Shown here: positions 15,017 to 17,773 of the stretch, one piece after another | Numbering within the stretch: position 1 is the stretch's first letter | Layout: each line of letters starts with the position of its first letter | The notes under the pieces: generated by a model | Told to the model about the DNA's origin: nothing | What the model saw: the letters and a program-made list of their open reading frames with translations, nothing else | Databases searched by the model: none | Position numbers and translations under genes: made by a program | Source of the DNA: Candidatus Bathyarchaeota archaeon | Lineage (GTDB): Archaea; Thermoproteota; Bathyarchaeia; TCS64 | NCBI GenBank assembly: GCA_018396515.1 | Contig: JAGTQJ010000011.1 | Span: forward strand, 1 to 17,773 | Length of the DNA: 17,773 bases | Direction: 5' to 3'

Positions 15017-15303
15017 CTAAGGGGATATATCTCAGAATCCTAAATAAAACGGCTCTGAAGAACATTTCGTTGAAAGCCCCTCTTGGAAATTGACCTACTA
15101 TGCTATTTCAGGATCGACTCAGGGTATGAATGATCCCTGAAGAAGCTTGAATTACAAGTTTAAATTATTTCATTAGAAGATCAGGCTTCTTTTATCATAA
15201 CGATAAGGATATCTACTTATTTTTTAATTTTTCATCACTGTCATGAAGAGGATTTCATGTTGAATCAGTTAAAAAGTTGATTTTTATTTAGGTTCTACGA
15301 AAT
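15017..15303. other. AT-rich intergenic region upstream of the radical SAM gene
   Basis: 287 nt with low GC. Apart from the AmrS promoter at its left end I see no gene, repeat or RNA structure of note. T-rich stretches near 15218-15231 and 15278-15288 could end transcripts. Confidence 0.4.
15042..15049 (-). promoter_or_regulatory. TATA box of the radical SAM gene
   Basis: TTTTATTT on the minus strand, centre about 30 nt upstream of the ATG at 15016. This implies a leader of only a few bases. Confidence 0.5.
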
Positions 15304-15690
15304 TCATCTTTTAATTGGTTCTTGTGTAAGTTCGTTCCATACTTCATCTATAATGGCCTCGATGATGTGGCCTCTATCAAGTTCAATCCGGATCCTATGA
15401 GGGGTGAGAACTGGTAGGATGACTTTCCCGGTCCTGTCTCCATATCCCGAGTGGCGGCAGACAAAGGCTATTGTTATCCTCCATGAGGTGAGGCCTATCC
15501 TCTCCACGTTCTCTACGCGCACAGATTCGGGTATCCCGTCGAACCCATATGTTGGGCTACTCCTCAAGAATTCTAGGGCCCTCTCCACGGCCGCTGCCTC
15601 GAAGCACCAGACGCCCCAGGTGTAGATGGCTAGGGCTGAGAGGGTGCAAACGGGGATTAGAACCAATGATAGAGCATACTTCAACCTCAA
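15304..15690 (-). CDS. Membrane-anchored or secreted protein of unknown function
   Basis: 128 residues. An N-terminal hydrophobic stretch (about residues 4-31, LKYALSLVLIPVCTLSALA and on) after a short basic start is a signal peptide or single membrane anchor, so the rest probably faces outside. The exterior part has the segments ALEFLRSSPTYGFDGIP, SWRITIAFVCRHSGYGDRTG, PHRIRIELDRGHIIEAIID and VWNELTQEP. The pattern RHSGYGDRTG with a following TPH resembles conserved uncharacterised archaeal proteins as I remember them; no named domain can be assigned. The start is TTG at 15690, with GGTG six bases upstream; an in-frame TGA two codons before it excludes an earlier start. It stands alone between AT-rich gaps. 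Confidence 0.75.
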   Translation of the reverse strand: MRLKYALSLVLIPVCTLSALAIYTWGVWCFEAAAVERALEFLRSSPTYGFDGIPESVRVENVERIGLTSWRITIAFVCRHSGYGDRTGKVILPVLTPHRIRIELDRGHIIEAIIDEVWNELTQEPIKR

Positions 15691-16050
15691 GATTCACACC
15701 ATGAGTGCTTTCGAGCTTTAATAATGATATGGTTGGAACGCTTTAAGATATTAATGGTCAAGCGCGAATAGATAAAAATCCCACGATTTTCAGTTTGTTA
15801 AATCCCAGAATTCAAGTATCGTTCTCCGTGGCCTTAATTCGGCGGCTGCGATCTTCGGCCTTGGAAGGCTGCATCATGGAGACCCAGTGCAGTCAGGTAT
15901 TCGCTGTTTTCCAAAAGGTGTTGGATGCCCACTGGGGATGAGCATGCCAGAACCCAGTAGCGAAATTCAATTAGATGGGAAGACTGGTTTTAGGTCGGGA
16001 AAATAAAGATAAATATGATAGGTGGAGATTTAACATCGTGGTGGTGGATT
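15691..16050. other. Non-coding region with a GC-richer, hairpin-forming island (about 15830-15960)
   Basis: The flanks are AT-rich, but about 130 nt in the middle rise to roughly 54% GC. This island contains GCCT/AGGC around a 4-nt loop (about 15859-15870), CTGCA/TGCAG (15869-15873 with 15888-15892) and ACTGGG/CCCAGT (15931-15936 with 15953-15958). An open frame crosses it but also runs through the AT-rich flank and has no good start. It is a candidate structured RNA or a decayed gene; no tRNA, SRP or RNase P RNA signature was recognised. Confidence 0.3.
16009..16016 (+). promoter_or_regulatory. TATA box of the UPF0173 hydrolase gene
   Basis: ATAAATAT predicts transcription from about 16038, which is downstream of the ATG at 16015. 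This excludes that codon and supports ATG 16051, preceded by GGTGGTGG. Confidence 0.5.
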
Positions 16051-16686
16051 ATGAAGCTGACATGGCTGGGCCATGCAAGCTGGAAGGTTAAGGCCTCTGG
16101 GAAGACGATTTACATAGATCCCTACCAAGGCCGTTATGATGAGAAGGCGGATATCGTTCTCTCAACCCACTCTCACTATGATCACTGCGACGCTGAGAAG
16201 ATAGAGCAGGTGAGGACACCTAGCACAGTCATTATAGCCCCTTCAGATGTAGCATCTAGGGTTAAGGCTCCTATCAAGAGCCTAAAGCCCGGTGAGGAGG
16301 CCTCCATCAATGGTGTGAAGGTCAAGGCCGTTGAGGCCTACAACTACAAGCGTTTCAGGTCTCCTGGAAACCCCTTCCATCCCAAGGGGCTTGGGGTGGG
16401 CTATTTGATAATGGCGGAGGGTAAGACCATCTACCATGCGGGGGATACGGACTTCATACCCGAGATGAAGGAGCTTAAGAACATTGATGTGGCCCTTGTC
16501 CCGACGGGTGGCACCTATACCATGGATAACGCTGAGGCGGCTGAGGCCGTCGTCGCCATGCATCCCAAGGTAGCTATACCGATGCATATCTGGGACACTA
16601 ACCCTGGGGAGTTCAAGAGGAGGGTTGAATCCATCTCGGATGTTAAGGTGGTAATCCTCAGGCCCGGCGACACCTACGAGGCGTGA
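16051..16686 (+). CDS. UPF0173 metal-dependent hydrolase (metallo-beta-lactamase fold)
   Basis: 211 residues, the usual size for UPF0173. The N-terminus MKLTWLGHASW is the family start. The metal site is THSHYDHCD (His40, His42, Asp44, His45), with further ligands expected in YHAGDTDF and in the C-terminal IPMHIW. The fold is that of small metal-dependent hydrolases related to the UlaG group; the natural substrate is unknown. A longer reading from 16015 overlaps the promoter and is rejected; GGTGGTGG just before ATG 16051 can bind the 16S tail. It is convergent with the M20 amidohydrolase, with 29 nt between the stops. Confidence 0.92.
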   Translation: MKLTWLGHASWKVKASGKTIYIDPYQGRYDEKADIVLSTHSHYDHCDAEKIEQVRTPSTVIIAPSDVASRVKAPIKSLKPGEEASINGVKVKAVEAYNYKRFRSPGNPFHPKGLGVGYLIMAEGKTIYHAGDTDFIPEMKELKNIDVALVPTGGTYTMDNAEAAEAVVAMHPKVAIPMHIWDTNPGEFKRRVESISDVKVVILRPGDTYEA

Positions 16687-16715
16687 TACTCACCTACTGG
16701 GAGATTTGAAGGGGG

Positions 16716-17773
16716 CTAATGCCTCCAAAGCTCTAATGGGGGCTTCGCATCGGTGGGGATTGGCGACCTATACTTTCGACCCGCCAATCTCGATTTGAGC
16801 TCTTCCCAAGCTCTTTCAACCAGCTCCCTCTTCTCCAGCAGGTCTAAGGCTGAGGATGCCAATGTCTTAGCGGCGAAGATCAGAGATCTATGGCCTATGC
16901 CCATACCCGACTGGGCCACTACCTGCCAGGAGTGTCCAGGGGTTCCGAGTACATAGGCTGTTGTGCTGAACTCCATGGTTGGGGCCTGCCAGCTCACATC
17001 TGCAACATCCGTCGATCCGGAGCTGACCTCCCCCTCGCCCCAGGGCTCAGGTATGGATCTATCTATTAGAACATCCATCAGCTCTTCCCAATTTGGGCGT
17101 CCAGACTTTTTCAGCTCCTCCCTCTTGGCCTCGGGAGGGATAGTCTCAGCTATCCTCTCGGCGAATTTGAGCTCCTCATCGGTATACTCTGGCGCCCCTA
17201 TCTCCCTCATATTCGCCGTAACTATCTCGCTTAACGTCCTGTTAGGGATCTTGTTTGATACTCCCTTTATGAACTCCACCTTACACCTTGTCTCAGTCAT
17301 CAGCTCAGCTCCCCTGGAGATGTCCAGGATCCTCTTATACAGCTCCTCAACCTGCTCCCTCTCCGGCGCCCTGATAAGATACCAGCTTCTCGCGTAGTCC
17401 GGGACCACGTTGGGCTGGCCTCCCCCAGCCTCTATGACATAGTGGATCCTGGCCTTCTCGATGATATGCTCCCTCATATAGTTCACACCCACATTCATCA
17501 ACTCCACGGCATCCAAAGCACTCCTACCCTGCTCAGGAGAACCAGCAGCATGGGAAGACCTCCCATAGAAGTGGAACTTGACGGAGTTGACCGCGTTGCT
17601 GCTGGAGAGCCTAGCCGTGTTGACCGCACTGGGATGGTGGCTTAGACAGGCATCCACATCGTCGAACAGCCCAGCCCTGACCATGAAGACCTTTCCGTCA
17701 TAGTTCTCCTCCGCTGGGCATCCGTAGAACCTTATGGTTCCCTGGATTCCGGCCTCCTCCTCTATGTACCTAG
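16716..17773 (-). CDS. M20D-family amidohydrolase, AbgB-like (p-aminobenzoyl-glutamate hydrolase subunit B type), 5'-truncated by window
   Basis: The frame runs off the right edge, leaving about 352 residues; the true start is outside. Seen at the N-terminal side are GTIRFYGCPAEE (with the Glu pair that acts as base and metal ligand in M20), then DVDACLSHHP, the lid/dimer domain with GRSSHAAGSPEQGRSALDA, GGGQPNVVPDYARSWYLIRA, and the C-terminal catalytic half with SSGSTDVADVSWQAPTMEF and GTPGHSWQVVAQSGMGIGH. This matches AbgB-like metal-dependent amidohydrolases that cut N-acyl or p-aminobenzoyl amino acids in the cytoplasm. The loop after CPAEE reads NYDGK rather than the common Gly-rich form. 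Substrate unknown. Confidence 0.9.
   Translation of the reverse strand, partial: RYIEEEAGIQGTIRFYGCPAEENYDGKVFMVRAGLFDDVDACLSHHPSAVNTARLSSSNAVNSVKFHFYGRSSHAAGSPEQGRSALDAVELMNVGVNYMREHIIEKARIHYVIEAGGGQPNVVPDYARSWYLIRAPEREQVEELYKRILDISRGAELMTETRCKVEFIKGVSNKIPNRTLSEIVTANMREIGAPEYTDEELKFAERIAETIPPEAKREELKKSGRPNWEELMDVLIDRSIPEPWGEGEVSSGSTDVADVSWQAPTMEFSTTAYVLGTPGHSWQVVAQSGMGIGHRSLIFAAKTLASSALDLLEKRELVERAWEELKSRLAGRKYRSPIPTDAKPPLELWRH

Noticed and set aside
1..17773. CRISPR arrays, insertion sequences, phage or defence genes
   Set aside because: No regularly spaced repeats, transposase or terminal inverted repeats were seen; the genes are almost all housekeeping.

Overview
This 17.8 kb window is an archaeal chromosome segment. 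It carries archaeal/eukaryal-type translation genes (ribosomal proteins L15e and S6e, aIF2-gamma, aIF5B), an archaeal Fcf1-like PIN protein and an MJ1332-type GTPase. Promoters have BRE/TATA boxes, several with almost no leader. Arg codons AGG/AGA and Ile ATA dominate. The lineage cannot be fixed from this sequence; a TACK-type archaeon (for example Bathyarchaeia) is a low-confidence guess.

Layout. 1-2224 (+): an amino-sugar activation operon with the 3' part of a GlmM-like phosphohexomutase, a GlmU-like bifunctional nucleotidylyltransferase/acetyltransferase (ATGA overlap) and a DUF2095-like small protein. 2316-3527 (+): MJ1332-type GTPase with a TGS domain. 3628-4968 (-): L15e (C-terminally short) followed by a family-2 glycosyltransferase. 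5202-7217 (+): K+-independent-type membrane pyrophosphatase. 7353-13041: a translation cluster on the minus strand (aIF5B, S6e, aIF2-gamma, Fcf1-like PIN), split by two overlapping plus-strand PhoU/TrkA-C regulator genes. 13042-13569 (+): DUF488. 13934-15690 (-): AmmeMemoRadiSam-type radical SAM enzyme and a membrane-anchored unknown. 16051-17773: UPF0173 metallo-beta-lactamase-fold hydrolase (+), then convergent M20D amidohydrolase (-, cut by the window edge).

Main discovery. The aIF5B gene is interrupted inside its P-loop by a 32-nt intron (12825..12856, minus strand) with a canonical bulge-helix-bulge: two 3-nt bulges on opposite strands separated by 4 bp. Removing it by the standard archaeal rule restores the motif GHVDTGKT, the missing N-terminus and a GTG start at 12905 placed just after a TATA box. 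A simple ORF call starts at an ATG inside the intron and gives a protein with a broken P-loop. Archaeal pre-mRNA introns are rare (cbf5 is the classic case); I do not know of one described in aIF5B. The same promoter sits inside a 12-bp inverted repeat. The aIF2-gamma gene is also odd: its conserved N-terminal motif lies upstream of the only canonical start codon.
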